Assembly: GCA_964563155.1 (NCBI GenBank)
Contig: CAZLVL010000007.1
Location: 53,943-117,942, forward strand
DNA length: 64,000 bases
Direction of reading: 5' to 3'
Source of the DNA: DUPQ01 sp964563155
Lineage (GTDB): Bacteria; Bacillota; Clostridia; DUPQ01
Positions within the stretch are counted from its first letter, which is position 1; every line of letters starts with the position of its first letter. The notes beneath the pieces are model-generated. The model was given only the letters and a program-made list of their open reading frames with translations, searched no databases and was not told where the DNA came from. Of this stretch, positions 27,324 through 35,529 are shown one piece after another. The translations under genes were made by a program, and so were the position numbers.

Positions 27324-27831
27324 TTAAACCTCCAATTCCATTGTTAATATTTTGAAGACGACAAATAGGCAATTATGAAAATGCCATTGTCGACAAAGTA
27401 GTCATATGATTTATAGCAACAAACTAATCATTATTCTTGTAATAGAGACAGGTGAACAAGAATGCTTGCTCGAACCTTTTAATATTGTTTTTTTAAGTGT
27501 CTATGCTATAAATATCATAATACTATTACCATGTCAACGAAGGGACAAATATGCATATGTAATACCTTTTTTCGCCTTCCATATAATATACGAATTAGCA
27601 GCCAAATTTCTTAATGGGTATTTTAGGATGATTTTGCAGATTCTTTCCTTAAGTAAGATGTGAAATTGGAAATATGGCTCTAGAAAATATTTTTTACAAC
27701 TTGGAAATAGAGAGAAAAAGACCTTTCTAAGAACAAAAATCACTACATCTTTTGTTTGTCTAGGCATTAGTTTTGATATAGACTTAAGAAGTAATATTTA
27801 AAATACTTTATTATTACTAGGAGTTATAGAT
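27324..27831. other. 508-bp gap without a credible gene
   Basis: Short open frames occur on both strands but none has a Shine-Dalgarno site or a recognisable product. It contains the inverted repeat at 27357-27394 and, presumably, divergent promoters for the MBL-fusion gene and the enolase-superfamily gene. It may hold decayed coding sequence, but nothing I can identify. Confidence 0.5.
27357..27394 (-). promoter_or_regulatory. Imperfect inverted repeat upstream of the MBL-fusion gene
   Basis: GACGACAA (27357-27364) pairs with TTGTCGAC (27387-27394), 7 of 8 positions, and GGCA (27368-27371) with TGCC (27382-27385). It lies 34-71 nt upstream of the start at 27323, a position suited to an operator. 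Confidence 0.4.
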
Positions 27832-29082
27832 ATGGAAATAATAGGTGTAGAAGCTAAATTGAATAAATTGCCTTTAATATCTCCTTTTGGTTTTAAGGGA
27901 TCTTTTTCTAATGCCATATCCTTGTCTTGTTTAGAAATAAAGACAAAGACTCTTAGGGCAAAAGGGGAGTCTATTCAAGGAGTTTTATGGTCAGATGGCA
28001 ATCTCTATGGAGAGATTGGGGAAGAAAAGATTAATGACTTAATGTTTCAAATTACCAAAAATGTAGCAAATAGTTTAATTGGTAAAAAACTTGAAAAGCC
28101 AGAGGATATGTTTTTTGACTTGTTTAAAGAAGCTGAGAAGCAAGCTATGAACCTATTAGGCTATTTACCAAGAAAAACCTTTTTATTAAACTCTCTTGTA
28201 GCCCTAGATAATGCTTTGAGAATCTTGTATGCAAAAAGCATTAGTAAAAAAAATTATGAAACCTTTGCTTCTTTAGAAGGTATAGATATTAGAAGACAAA
28301 ACAAATTAGCCTTTGTACCCCTTGTTTCATACAATACTAAAAAAGAAGAAATAGAGAAGTTGGCAGATGAAGGAGTTTTTGTCTTTAAGATAAAGATTGG
28401 AGTGGATCCAGACTTAGATAATGATAAGGCTAAAATGTTAGAAGGAGACAAGAAAAGATTAAAAGAAGTTCATGATATCTTAAAAATCTATACTAGCCCC
28501 TATACTGATAGCGGGAGACTAGCCTATTATCTAGATGCCAATGGTAGATATGACAGTCTTGAAAGGGTAAAGGATCTTCTAGATTATGCTAAGAAAATAG
28601 ATGCTTTTTCTAATATCCTACTATTAGAAGAGCCCTTTGATGAGTTTTATGATGAGGATGTATCTTCTTTAGGTGTAACAGTAGTAGCAGATGAATCTTT
28701 ACATGATAAAGAGGATGCTTTAAAAAAGATAAAACTAGGTTACAAGGCCTTCGCTCTAAAGCCTATAGCAAAAACCATAAGTGCTACCAATGAGATTATG
28801 GAATTAGGACTAATTCATAACATTGATATGTTTTGTGCTGATTTAACTGTTAGTCCTATGTTGGTAGAGATAAATAAAAGCTATGCTGCCTGCTTACCTT
28901 CCATTAAAGGATTAAAATGTGGTCTTTTAGAAAGTAATGGAGCCCAAAACTATTCCAATTGGCAAGTGCTAATGGAAGAGCACCCCCTTAAAACTTCTTC
29001 TTTTGTTTCTATTAAAGATGGAGTCTATGAGTTAGATGACGAGTTCTTTATGCAATCTGCTGGAATTTTTAAATATTATTAA
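27832..29082 (+). CDS. Enolase-superfamily (mandelate racemase/muconate lactonizing-like) enzyme, copy 1
   Basis: A 416-residue protein; AGGAG lies 8 nt before the ATG. Enolase-superfamily barrel residues are visible: KIK (K186, K188), metal ligands D235 in LDANGRY, E267 in LEEPFD and D287 in VADES, and a final Lys (K310). It aligns end to end without gaps to the protein at 57673-58923, also 416 residues. Family members abstract a proton alpha to a carboxylate, giving racemisation, epimerisation or dehydration. The substrate is unknown; acid-sugar metabolism would suit the region. It is followed after 11 nt by a small membrane protein. Confidence 0.85.
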   Translation: MEIIGVEAKLNKLPLISPFGFKGSFSNAISLSCLEIKTKTLRAKGESIQGVLWSDGNLYGEIGEEKINDLMFQITKNVANSLIGKKLEKPEDMFFDLFKEAEKQAMNLLGYLPRKTFLLNSLVALDNALRILYAKSISKKNYETFASLEGIDIRRQNKLAFVPLVSYNTKKEEIEKLADEGVFVFKIKIGVDPDLDNDKAKMLEGDKKRLKEVHDILKIYTSPYTDSGRLAYYLDANGRYDSLERVKDLLDYAKKIDAFSNILLLEEPFDEFYDEDVSSLGVTVVADESLHDKEDALKKIKLGYKAFALKPIAKTISATNEIMELGLIHNIDMFCADLTVSPMLVEINKSYAACLPSIKGLKCGLLESNGAQNYSNWQVLMEEHPLKTSSFVSIKDGVYELDDEFFMQSAGIFKYY

Positions 29083-29093
29083 TAGGAGTCCTT

Positions 29094-29315
29094 ATGAAAA
29101 AAGAAAACATTCACAAGTTCTTATTCAGCCTTGTCATACTCTTGCTTATTGGCTTTTGTATTAGGCTAGGAGCTGATTATCTTAAGTATGATGATACCTT
29201 AACATCAGCGCCTTTTTATGTAAGCATAATTGTTAGAAGTATAGAGTTTCTTCTACCAGCTCTTTTATTAACTATTGGAGCAATTATAGTTAAGAGGAAA
29301 TATGGTAATAAGTAG
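29094..29315 (+). CDS. Small two-helix membrane protein
   Basis: 73 residues, with AGGAG 5 nt before the ATG and 11 nt after the enolase-superfamily stop, so it is likely co-transcribed. Two hydrophobic helices (about 8-26 and 42-66) flank a loop with DYLKYDDTLTSAPFYV. The C-terminus is basic (VKRKYGNK). I do not recognise a function. Confidence 0.7.
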   Translation: MKKENIHKFLFSLVILLLIGFCIRLGADYLKYDDTLTSAPFYVSIIVRSIEFLLPALLLTIGAIIVKRKYGNK

Positions 29316-29361
29316 GGGATAACCTCTATGTTAGGAAGGTTGTTTAAGAGTTTTAGTTTTC

Positions 29362-29901
29362 CTATTTTTCATAAATCTCTCTTTTTAATATACCTACAAA
29401 AGGTAGGTTCCTATACTTTTCTGCATAATCTATACCATAGCCAATTATGAATTCGTCAGGAACTTCAAAACCTATATATGCAATATCGATTTCCTTTTCT
29501 CTTCTGGCTGGCTTATCAAGAAGGCTAGCTATTTTTAAGGACTTAGGCTTTCTGCTCTCTAAGTTTTTCATCAAATAGTTCAGAGTCAATCCTGTATCTA
29601 CAATATCCTCAACTACTATTACATTCTTTCCCTCTATATCTTCTTCTAGGTCCTTAATAATCCTAACTGCACCACTAGTCTGGGCAGAATTGCCATAACT
29701 AGAAACCACCATATAGTCAACACAAGTAGGGACTGTAATCTTTCTTAAAAGATCTGCCATAAAAACACTAGCCCCCTTTAATATTCCTACAAGTAAGATT
29801 TCTTGGCCGGCATAATCCTCAGAAATCTCCTGGCCTAGCTCCTTGGTTCTTTTAGCAAGAATTTCTTCATCTAATAAAATCTTATGCACATCATTTATCA
29901 T
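29362..29901 (-). CDS. hpt: Hypoxanthine phosphoribosyltransferase
   Basis: The start is placed at ATG 29901 (179 aa, the family's usual length), with AGGGAG 5 nt upstream; the frame is open for a further 34 codons with no support. The PRPP-binding loop VVVEDIVDTGLTL spans about 96-108, with ILKGASVFMADL at 40-51 and the C-terminal IGYGIDYAEKYRNLPFVG. It salvages hypoxanthine and guanine to IMP and GMP using PRPP in the cytoplasm. The gene stands alone here rather than next to tilS/ftsH, where it often lies. It is convergent with the small membrane protein. Confidence 0.95.
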   Translation of the reverse strand: MINDVHKILLDEEILAKRTKELGQEISEDYAGQEILLVGILKGASVFMADLLRKITVPTCVDYMVVSSYGNSAQTSGAVRIIKDLEEDIEGKNVIVVEDIVDTGLTLNYLMKNLESRKPKSLKIASLLDKPARREKEIDIAYIGFEVPDEFIIGYGIDYAEKYRNLPFVGILKREIYEK

Positions 29902-30087
29902 ATATAGCTCCCTTCTAAGTCTATCTAATAGCCCTTGCTCTATCATTTGTATAGAGTTAATAAGTATTTGTCTTCTAATCTTAGCATAATCATACCTAAG
30001 CAAGTAAGAAAAATCCAGAAAAGAGAATCACAAGTATAAGGTATTGTTTTACTGGATTAGTGGCCATATAAGCTTATACTTTCAAAC

Positions 30088-30204
30088 TTAACCCTCAAGC
30101 CACCTTTTAAGTTTACTTTTCCGTTTATATGTCTTGTATAAAAAAGATGGCTTTATATATTTGATTGCTATAGGCTTGGAATAAATGTTGTATTCATCCG
30201 ACAT
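30088..30204 (-). pseudogene. 3' relic of a zinc-ribbon protein gene (paralog of 30980-32287)
   Basis: This frame encodes 38 residues beginning MSDEYNIYSKPIAIKYIK and ending KSKLKRWLEG. The C-terminus of the intact protein 0.8 kb away reads MSDESTIYSKPIAIKYVK and ends KSKLKRWFEG. The relic lacks an internal seven-residue stretch and everything upstream. Non-coding sequence just downstream of both stops is also similar. This is a truncated duplicate. Confidence 0.8.
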
Positions 30205-30227
30205 TTGTATATCCTATTGATTTCTTC

Positions 30228-30285
30228 AATAGCCACTTTTTCATCTTCAATAGCTACTTTTTCATCCTCAATAGCTACTTTTTAT
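30228..30285. repeat. 21-bp tandem repeat, nearly three units
   Basis: Units at 30228-30248, 30249-30269 and 30270-30285, with core AATAGCTACTTTTTCATC. On the minus strand they spell KVAIEDE repeated. They lie immediately upstream of the zinc-ribbon relic, in decayed sequence that still reads as protein-like (LKFYSDDNSFGITLFNLNY at about 30360-30305). The whole 29902-30412 gap thus holds relics rather than an active gene. Confidence 0.8.
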
Positions 30286-30412
30286 CTTTTCCTATTGGGA
30301 TATCATAATTAAGATTGAAGAGTGTTATCCCAAATGAGTTGTCGTCTGAATAGAATTTTAGTTCAAGATTTCCTTTGTATTAGCCATTAAGTCATATTAA
30401 ATTAAATTGCTA

Positions 30413-30718
30413 TTATAAAAATTTCAATTTAGCTATGTAATAAATTACCACCACAACAATAACTACAGATACTATTATTAAATCTTTGCGAGTTGTTTTT
30501 ACCCCTAATTTGTATTCAAGAATCGCTTTAACAATAATCCCACCATACATCATAGCTTGTGCAATAAATGCAATTGGATAAAGACCATTTAGCACATTTT
30601 CAGTAAATGAAGCATCTAGATAATCGTTATACAAGATATATATTGTAATTAAGAGAGCAATATTTAGGATAATACCTATCCAAGCAATGATTTTACTCCA
30701 TTTTATAGCTTTACTCAT
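30413..30718 (-). CDS. Small three-helix membrane protein
   Basis: Start ATG 30718 (101 aa) with AGGGGG about 6 nt upstream; the longer open frame has no site. Three hydrophobic helices are visible (about 9-30, 44-64, 76-96), the last ending in KLKFL. I do not recognise the family. It lies between the relic and the intact zinc-ribbon gene and may be an accessory of the latter. Confidence 0.6.
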   Translation of the reverse strand: MSKAIKWSKIIAWIGIILNIALLITIYILYNDYLDASFTENVLNGLYPIAFIAQAMMYGGIIVKAILEYKLGVKTTRKDLIIVSVVIVVVVIYYIAKLKFL

Positions 30719-30979
30719 ATATGACCCCCTATCATGACACAGTCTACAACTTGTAACTTGTATTTTCTCCAATATTTTCCACTACAAGTATATCATTATA
30801 AAATTCTAAAGGATAAATACATTATCTTTTCACCTGCTAGTCACAACAATTATATCTAAGACTCTAAGCATTTCATTAATTTTCTAAGTTAATTCTCCTG
30901 AAACCTTGATGCTGATCTGTTTGTACACTCTTCACGAGATACAAGAGCCCCTGTAACAAGATAAACTATGCTTTTAAGC

Positions 30980-32287
30980 TTAACCTTCAAACCATCTTTT
31001 AAGTTTACTCTTTCGTTTGCCTAACACTTCCTCTATATGAAATCTCTTGTATAAGAAGGGTCCTTTAACATATTTTATTGCAATGGGCTTAGAATAAATG
31101 GTGGATTCATCTGACATTTTTGGTGCTGGCCATGGTTCAAGTGTTCTAATATAGTCCTTACCAGCTGTCTTGTAATCTCTTTTACCAACCTTCAAAAATG
31201 AGGCCACAGCTTTTCCTGTTTGACCATTTACCGCCATTCTAATCTGTAAGTCTGACTCCTTAGCCTCACTTGCTTTATCCAAAAACCATATAGGCAGATT
31301 AATTCTTGGATACTTATGTCGTCTTGGATATAGTGACCAGCTCTTTATTTTCACATCTTCAAGACCAAATTGAGATTTGAACATATTAGGTATATCACGA
31401 TAAAGAATTCGATGTCTTGCCGTATTTAGTCCTTTGTCCTTCATAGGGGCAAAGATATGGATATCATCCTCTAAAAATGCTGGAGTAAAGACTGTTGATT
31501 CACCATAATCCCAAGGGTTCAGTTGGTCCATCAAATAGATATCAAAAAGTGAGTTCTGTGGACTTGCCCAATTGATTCTATCTTGATAAAAGGTGAACTG
31601 CCCACATTCAGTGTCTAGGCTTGCTTTTATACTGAAATCCTCAACTAAATAGGGTAGGTAAATGGCTTTAAGCTCTGATTTTATCCTCTTTTCTATATCC
31701 TGCTCTACAAAGTCCTTTCTGTGTTCTGCTACTAAACGAAGGAGTTGTTCTATGGCTTGTGCTTTACTAATCTTAAAGGGGAGAGCTTGTTTATACATAT
31801 CACTATCATCACCAAATAATAAGTCATCACCATAAGCTCCACTTTCATAAACATCTGATGCCGCAATTTTGTTGTTACAGTATCCACATTCAAAAACACT
31901 TTGAGTTGAAAAGCCTGTAATTTTTCCACCACAATAGGAACAATCAAAAGAAATTTCTTCTCTTTTAAACCACTTTTCAAAGGTTCCCTTATCAAAATTA
32001 TATAGATTCTCCTTTAAGTTACCTGTTCTATGTCTTAGCTCGCCAGGAAGCCAGTGGTCTTCTAAGAAACCCTCATCACTACCCACATGAGTGAGTCTTA
32101 TCAATCCATCAATAAGTGTAATGGGAAGGTGCCTGAAAGCCATTTCAGATGTATTAGAATGATAATCTGCTTCCCAAGGAGCAAAACTTCCACAGTAAGG
32201 ACAGGCAAAGCCCTCAGATTTCTGGTCAAAGTAGGAAGGGGAACCACACTCCTTACATTTTATAGCTCTAGTATTTTGGTCATGCAT
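30980..32287 (-). CDS. TFIIB-type double zinc-ribbon protein
   Basis: A 435-residue protein; AGGAGG lies 8 nt before ATG 32287. The first zinc ribbon has C11, C14, C29 and C32 (CKECG, CPYCG). The second, near residues 115-137, has CSYCG and CGYCN. The remainder is a soluble alpha/beta region with no motif I can name (DIPNMFKSQFGLEDV, INLPIWFLDKA). Similar proteins in Firmicutes carry names such as TFIIB-type zinc ribbon-containing protein; their function is unknown. A truncated 3' duplicate lies at 30088-30204. Confidence 0.78.
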   Translation of the reverse strand: MHDQNTRAIKCKECGSPSYFDQKSEGFACPYCGSFAPWEADYHSNTSEMAFRHLPITLIDGLIRLTHVGSDEGFLEDHWLPGELRHRTGNLKENLYNFDKGTFEKWFKREEISFDCSYCGGKITGFSTQSVFECGYCNNKIAASDVYESGAYGDDLLFGDDSDMYKQALPFKISKAQAIEQLLRLVAEHRKDFVEQDIEKRIKSELKAIYLPYLVEDFSIKASLDTECGQFTFYQDRINWASPQNSLFDIYLMDQLNPWDYGESTVFTPAFLEDDIHIFAPMKDKGLNTARHRILYRDIPNMFKSQFGLEDVKIKSWSLYPRRHKYPRINLPIWFLDKASEAKESDLQIRMAVNGQTGKAVASFLKVGKRDYKTAGKDYIRTLEPWPAPKMSDESTIYSKPIAIKYVKGPFLYKRFHIEEVLGKRKSKLKRWFEG

Positions 32288-32578
32288 ACTTATATCCTCC
32301 TGCTCAAAATAACTTAATTCTTCTATAATTTCACTATTTCTGTGGATCTATCCTAGATGAATAGTATCTATATTCTTCTTAAATATTAAAAACTATTTTT
32401 AGAATATAATCATTTTTAAATTAACTATCATACATATACAAATATCAATTATTTTAAAGATTAAAATGCTAAAGGCATTAATAGCGCAATGAAGCTAAAT
32501 TCTTATTTTATACATGGCTTACAACAATTATACCTAACTACTCCAAACAATGCATGATTACTTCAAAGATTCTTATAC
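32288..32578. other. 291-bp AT-rich gap
   Basis: Very AT-rich spacer between two same-strand genes. I see no open frame with a ribosome site, no clear hairpin with a T-run and no repeat. Confidence 0.5.
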
Positions 32579-33640
32579 TTATTCTTTCATTACTGGCAAC
32601 AAGATATTTATGGAATTTCCAGTTACTTTAAATATTGGTTTTACCTGACTTTGAGAGTAAGCTTGATTAATTCTTTTTATACCAGTTCCAAATCTCTTAA
32701 TATGGTTAAGTCTAAAAAATATATTTCCTATAATAGGGTTTCTAGCGATAGATTTCTTTCCTTCTAGATAATCAACTTTAGTCATACCTTTTGGCAAGCC
32801 ACCTAGATATGCAATATCTATTAAATCATCATACATGACTACCCTTATATGACTATTTATATCCCAGGCTCTATGAATTAAAGCATTGGCAATTGCCATT
32901 TTGAAAGCTTCTTCAGGTATTTTCTCTACCTTTACACGTTGAAGACCTTTAATCTCCTCATATTGATAGTATCTGCGGTACATGACTAGAGCTTTATCAA
33001 ATTGCTCTAGTATGGATATGCCAGAAAAAGTCTCTCTATCTAAAAATATATTTATACTTTCTCCAAACCTTACCATGTCAATACCAAAAAAACTATTTTT
33101 ATCAGCTAATAACTCTGCTGCTTTATTAAAACCCTCTTCTTTGTCAAATAAGTCTAGTGCTATTAATATATCTTGAGTTAATTCCTTAATAGCTATGTGG
33201 GATTTTAAATGGCTTTCAAGATATTTGAAACTTAAATCTTGATTTTTAGATGGCAAGTTTTCAAAGGTTTTATCTTCTTGTTCAAGTATAAGTCTTCTTA
33301 ATTCATAATTCCCTATTTCTACACTTCTTGTGTCATTTCTTTTATATGCTCTAGAATTATAGAAATAGGGCTTATGCTGACCTTCTATAACAGTTAAAGT
33401 AATCACATTAGTTTCTGTATTTATTTCCATATGAAAGTCTACTTTTGGCTCAATGGAATAATTAATTTTGTTTTCAATATCTAAACACACTTTGCCAGGA
33501 TTTATAAAGCCAATAATTTTTCCATTATCCTTTTTGCCAAATATGATTTGTCCCTTACCATAATTTGAAAAGGCACTTACAGTTTTTAGAAAACTATCAG
33601 ATATTTCTTCTTCATATACTAAAAATTTAGATTCTATCAT
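32579..33640 (-). CDS. AlbA_2 (Schlafen-like) / HATPase_c_4 type putative regulator
   Basis: The start is ATG 33640 (353 aa), 5 nt after AGGAG; an in-frame ATG at 33673 overlaps the upstream gene without a site. Residues 1-110 match the AlbA_2 DNA/RNA-binding domain (KTVSAFSNYGKGQIIFGKKDNGKIIG). The C-terminal half matches the divergent ATP-binding domain that accompanies it (EEAFKMAIANALIHRAWD, YLGGLPKGM, RNPIIGNIFFRL, RFGTGIKRI). Such proteins are annotated as ATP-binding transcriptional regulators. The usual winged-helix tail is absent. It lies 29 nt after a ribbon-helix-helix gene and is probably co-expressed with it. Confidence 0.82.
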   Translation of the reverse strand: MIESKFLVYEEEISDSFLKTVSAFSNYGKGQIIFGKKDNGKIIGFINPGKVCLDIENKINYSIEPKVDFHMEINTETNVITLTVIEGQHKPYFYNSRAYKRNDTRSVEIGNYELRRLILEQEDKTFENLPSKNQDLSFKYLESHLKSHIAIKELTQDILIALDLFDKEEGFNKAAELLADKNSFFGIDMVRFGESINIFLDRETFSGISILEQFDKALVMYRRYYQYEEIKGLQRVKVEKIPEEAFKMAIANALIHRAWDINSHIRVVMYDDLIDIAYLGGLPKGMTKVDYLEGKKSIARNPIIGNIFFRLNHIKRFGTGIKRINQAYSQSQVKPIFKVTGNSINILLPVMKE

Positions 33641-33669
33641 AAGTTCTCCTTGTAAATTTGTATGGTCAT

Positions 33670-33897
33670 TCAAGGTCTGATAGTTTCTTTTTTTACTTCA
33701 TCAAGAGAGTGATACTCTTCTTCATTGTTTTTAAGTCTTTCCTCATAATCTAAGATTGCCTTTAAATCATATTCATCTTCAATTTTTTCTAATAAAGTTT
33801 CTTTCATTAAGGTAGGTAAATCAGTGTTTTTTAATCTAGCATACTCATTAAAGACCCTATCTTCATCATCGCTTAAATTGACTTTAATTATTCTCAT
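33670..33897 (-). CDS. Ribbon-helix-helix antitoxin-like protein (DUF6290 type)
   Basis: 75 residues; AAGGAG lies 7 nt before ATG 33897. The start MRIIKVNLSDDEDRVFNEYA and the short helical rest match the RelB-like ribbon-helix-helix group that normally precedes a RelE-family toxin. Here the next gene is an AlbA_2/HATPase-like gene, not RelE. DNA binding and autoregulation are expected from the family. Its target here is unknown. Confidence 0.8.
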   Translation of the reverse strand: MRIIKVNLSDDEDRVFNEYARLKNTDLPTLMKETLLEKIEDEYDLKAILDYEERLKNNEEEYHSLDEVKKETIRP

Positions 33898-34052
33898 ATG
33901 AAGTCTCCTTTAACTAATTGAATTGTAACATTTACCTATTTAAAGTGAAGAAACTAAAGTGTATGGGATTGCTTTAAAGTACAAAATACCCAATAGTCAT
34001 ACCCATGCATTTGAACTATAATTGTAGTAGAATAATGTTTAAAGGAGCTACC

Positions 34053-34856
34053 ATGCTTAATGCTAAAAACAATAAGATTCTAATTGATGATGTAGAAACC
34101 ACATATATATCCTTTGGTAGTGGTAACAAACCCCTCATACTCATACCTGGCCTAGCGGATGGGATAAAAACAGTAGAAGGGGCAGCTTTGCCTTTTGCTT
34201 GGCTTTACAGGGTCTTTGCTAAAGACTTTACAGTTTATGTAGTATCTAGAAAGGATGTCTTGCAAGAAGGCTACAGCACTAGGGATATGGCCTCTGACTT
34301 AAGTAAATTTATGGACCAATTAAGCATTGAAAAGGCTAGCGTAGTAGGAATTTCCCAAGGTGGAATGATAGCACAGTTTTTAGCTATAGATTACCCTGAA
34401 AAAGTAGATAAGTTAGCTTTGGTGGTTACCATGGCAAGGTCTAACAATATTATTGAAGATGCAGTTAATACTTGGATGGAAATGGCAAGAAAAGGGGAGT
34501 ATAGGGAACTTCTAAGAGATAGTATGGAAAGAGGAAGTGATCCTAAGATATATAAAAGGAGAAAAATACTTTTTAAATTTGTTCCTAAAGAATCTTCTAA
34601 GTTCAACAAAGAAAGATTTTTAATACAGGCTCAATCTTGTATTGACCATAATAGTTATGATGAACTTCATAAGATAAAGGCCACAACTTTGATTTTAGGT
34701 GGAGAAGTGGATAGGGTTTTAGGTGGCCAAGCTTCCTATGAACTTGCTGAGAAGATAAGCTCTAGCACTTTAAAAATGTACAAAGAACATGGTCATGCCC
34801 TTTATGAAGAGGCTAAGGATATAAATAGGGTCTTGATGGATTTTTTAAAAAAATAG
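34053..34856 (+). CDS. Alpha/beta hydrolase
   Basis: Start ATG 34053 (267 aa), 5 nt after AAAGGAG; upstream in-frame ATGs lack a site. The nucleophile elbow is GISQGG with S101, the oxyanion region LIPGLADG (30-37), the acid in GGEVDRV and the His in EHGHALYEEA. This is a typical lipase/esterase-like fold of unknown substrate. A terminator follows at 34913. A 22-bp stretch near its 3' end recurs in the relic at 36714-36757. Confidence 0.9.
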   Translation: MLNAKNNKILIDDVETTYISFGSGNKPLILIPGLADGIKTVEGAALPFAWLYRVFAKDFTVYVVSRKDVLQEGYSTRDMASDLSKFMDQLSIEKASVVGISQGGMIAQFLAIDYPEKVDKLALVVTMARSNNIIEDAVNTWMEMARKGEYRELLRDSMERGSDPKIYKRRKILFKFVPKESSKFNKERFLIQAQSCIDHNSYDELHKIKATTLILGGEVDRVLGGQASYELAEKISSSTLKMYKEHGHALYEEAKDINRVLMDFLKK

Positions 34857-34912
34857 AAGACAGATGTAGTTGTTAAGATACAAAAAAGTTAATAGTAGCA
34901 ATAAAAAATATG

Positions 34913-34945
34913 CCATTGAATGTAGCTGATATTCAATGGTTTTTT
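34913..34945 (+). terminator. Intrinsic terminator of the hydrolase gene
   Basis: CCATTGAAT (34913-34921) pairs with ATTCAATGG (34931-34939), followed by TTTTTTATT. Confidence 0.8.
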
Positions 34946-34990
34946 ATTAGTATTTCTATTAAAAGAGTAAATCTTTTATGAAAATAGATG

Positions 34991-35019
34991 TTGACATATG
35001 AAAACATATGAAATACAAT
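34991..35019 (+). promoter_or_regulatory. Sigma-A promoter with TATGAAA repeats
   Basis: TTGACA at 34991-34996, a 17-nt spacer and TACAAT at 35014-35019. The spacer contains CATATG-AAAA-CATATG, and TATGAAA/ATGAAA-type direct repeats continue to about 35031. The overlap suggests an operator for the helix-turn-helix protein encoded immediately downstream. Confidence 0.8.
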
Positions 35020-35046
35020 GAAAATGCATGAAGGGAGCAAAGTGAA

Positions 35047-35529
35047 ATGTTATTTGAAAAATTATACACTGTTGATGATATTGCAAAGATGACAGGACTA
35101 ACTTCTAGAACTATTAGAAACTATCTTAAAGATGGTAGGTTAAAAGGGAAAAAAATAGGAGCCCAGTGGAGATTTACCAAAGAAGATATTCAAGACTTGT
35201 TTAAAGAGCAGGATTTTACAAATGAAGTTGAGAAAGCAAAAAATCAACTAGTACTTGATTATATAAACAGGGGAGAAGTTGACAATACTAGCACTTGTAC
35301 CATTGTTGATTATCCTTGTTCAAGTAGTGAAAAAATGCAAGATTTATGTGATAGGGTTTTGAAAATAGTTAATGAGTATAAAAAAGAAGGATCTATAAAA
35401 TTCTCTTATCAATATTTTGTAGGCTTAAAAAAAGCTAGATTTATAATTATCGGAGACATACTTTGTGTTCAAAAAATTCTAGATGTAATAGAAGGAAATG
35501 TGCAAGAAAAAGAGCAGATGCTAATATGA
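35047..35529 (+). CDS. MerR/excisionase-type helix-turn-helix protein
   Basis: 160 residues; GGGAG lies 9 nt before the ATG. Residues 5-52 form a helix-turn-helix of the HTH_17/MerR-like type (YTVDDIAKMTGLTSRTIRNY, then KKIGAQWRFTKEDI). The C-terminal half is an alpha/beta region of unknown function with CTIVDYPCSSSEKM. It is probably a DNA-binding autoregulator. Its stop overlaps the next start by 4 nt (ATGA), so the two products are coupled. Confidence 0.82.
   Translation: MLFEKLYTVDDIAKMTGLTSRTIRNYLKDGRLKGKKIGAQWRFTKEDIQDLFKEQDFTNEVEKAKNQLVLDYINRGEVDNTSTCTIVDYPCSSSEKMQDLCDRVLKIVNEYKKEGSIKFSYQYFVGLKKARFIIIGDILCVQKILDVIEGNVQEKEQMLI

Noticed and set aside
27406..27663. 85-codon plus-strand frame and an overlapping 77-codon minus-strand frame in the 27324-27831 gap
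   Set aside because: No Shine-Dalgarno site, no recognisable motif, and hydrophobic content as expected from AT-rich random sequence.
30228..30285. Possible CRISPR repeats
   Set aside because: The 21-bp units are directly tandem without spacers and read as repeated codons.
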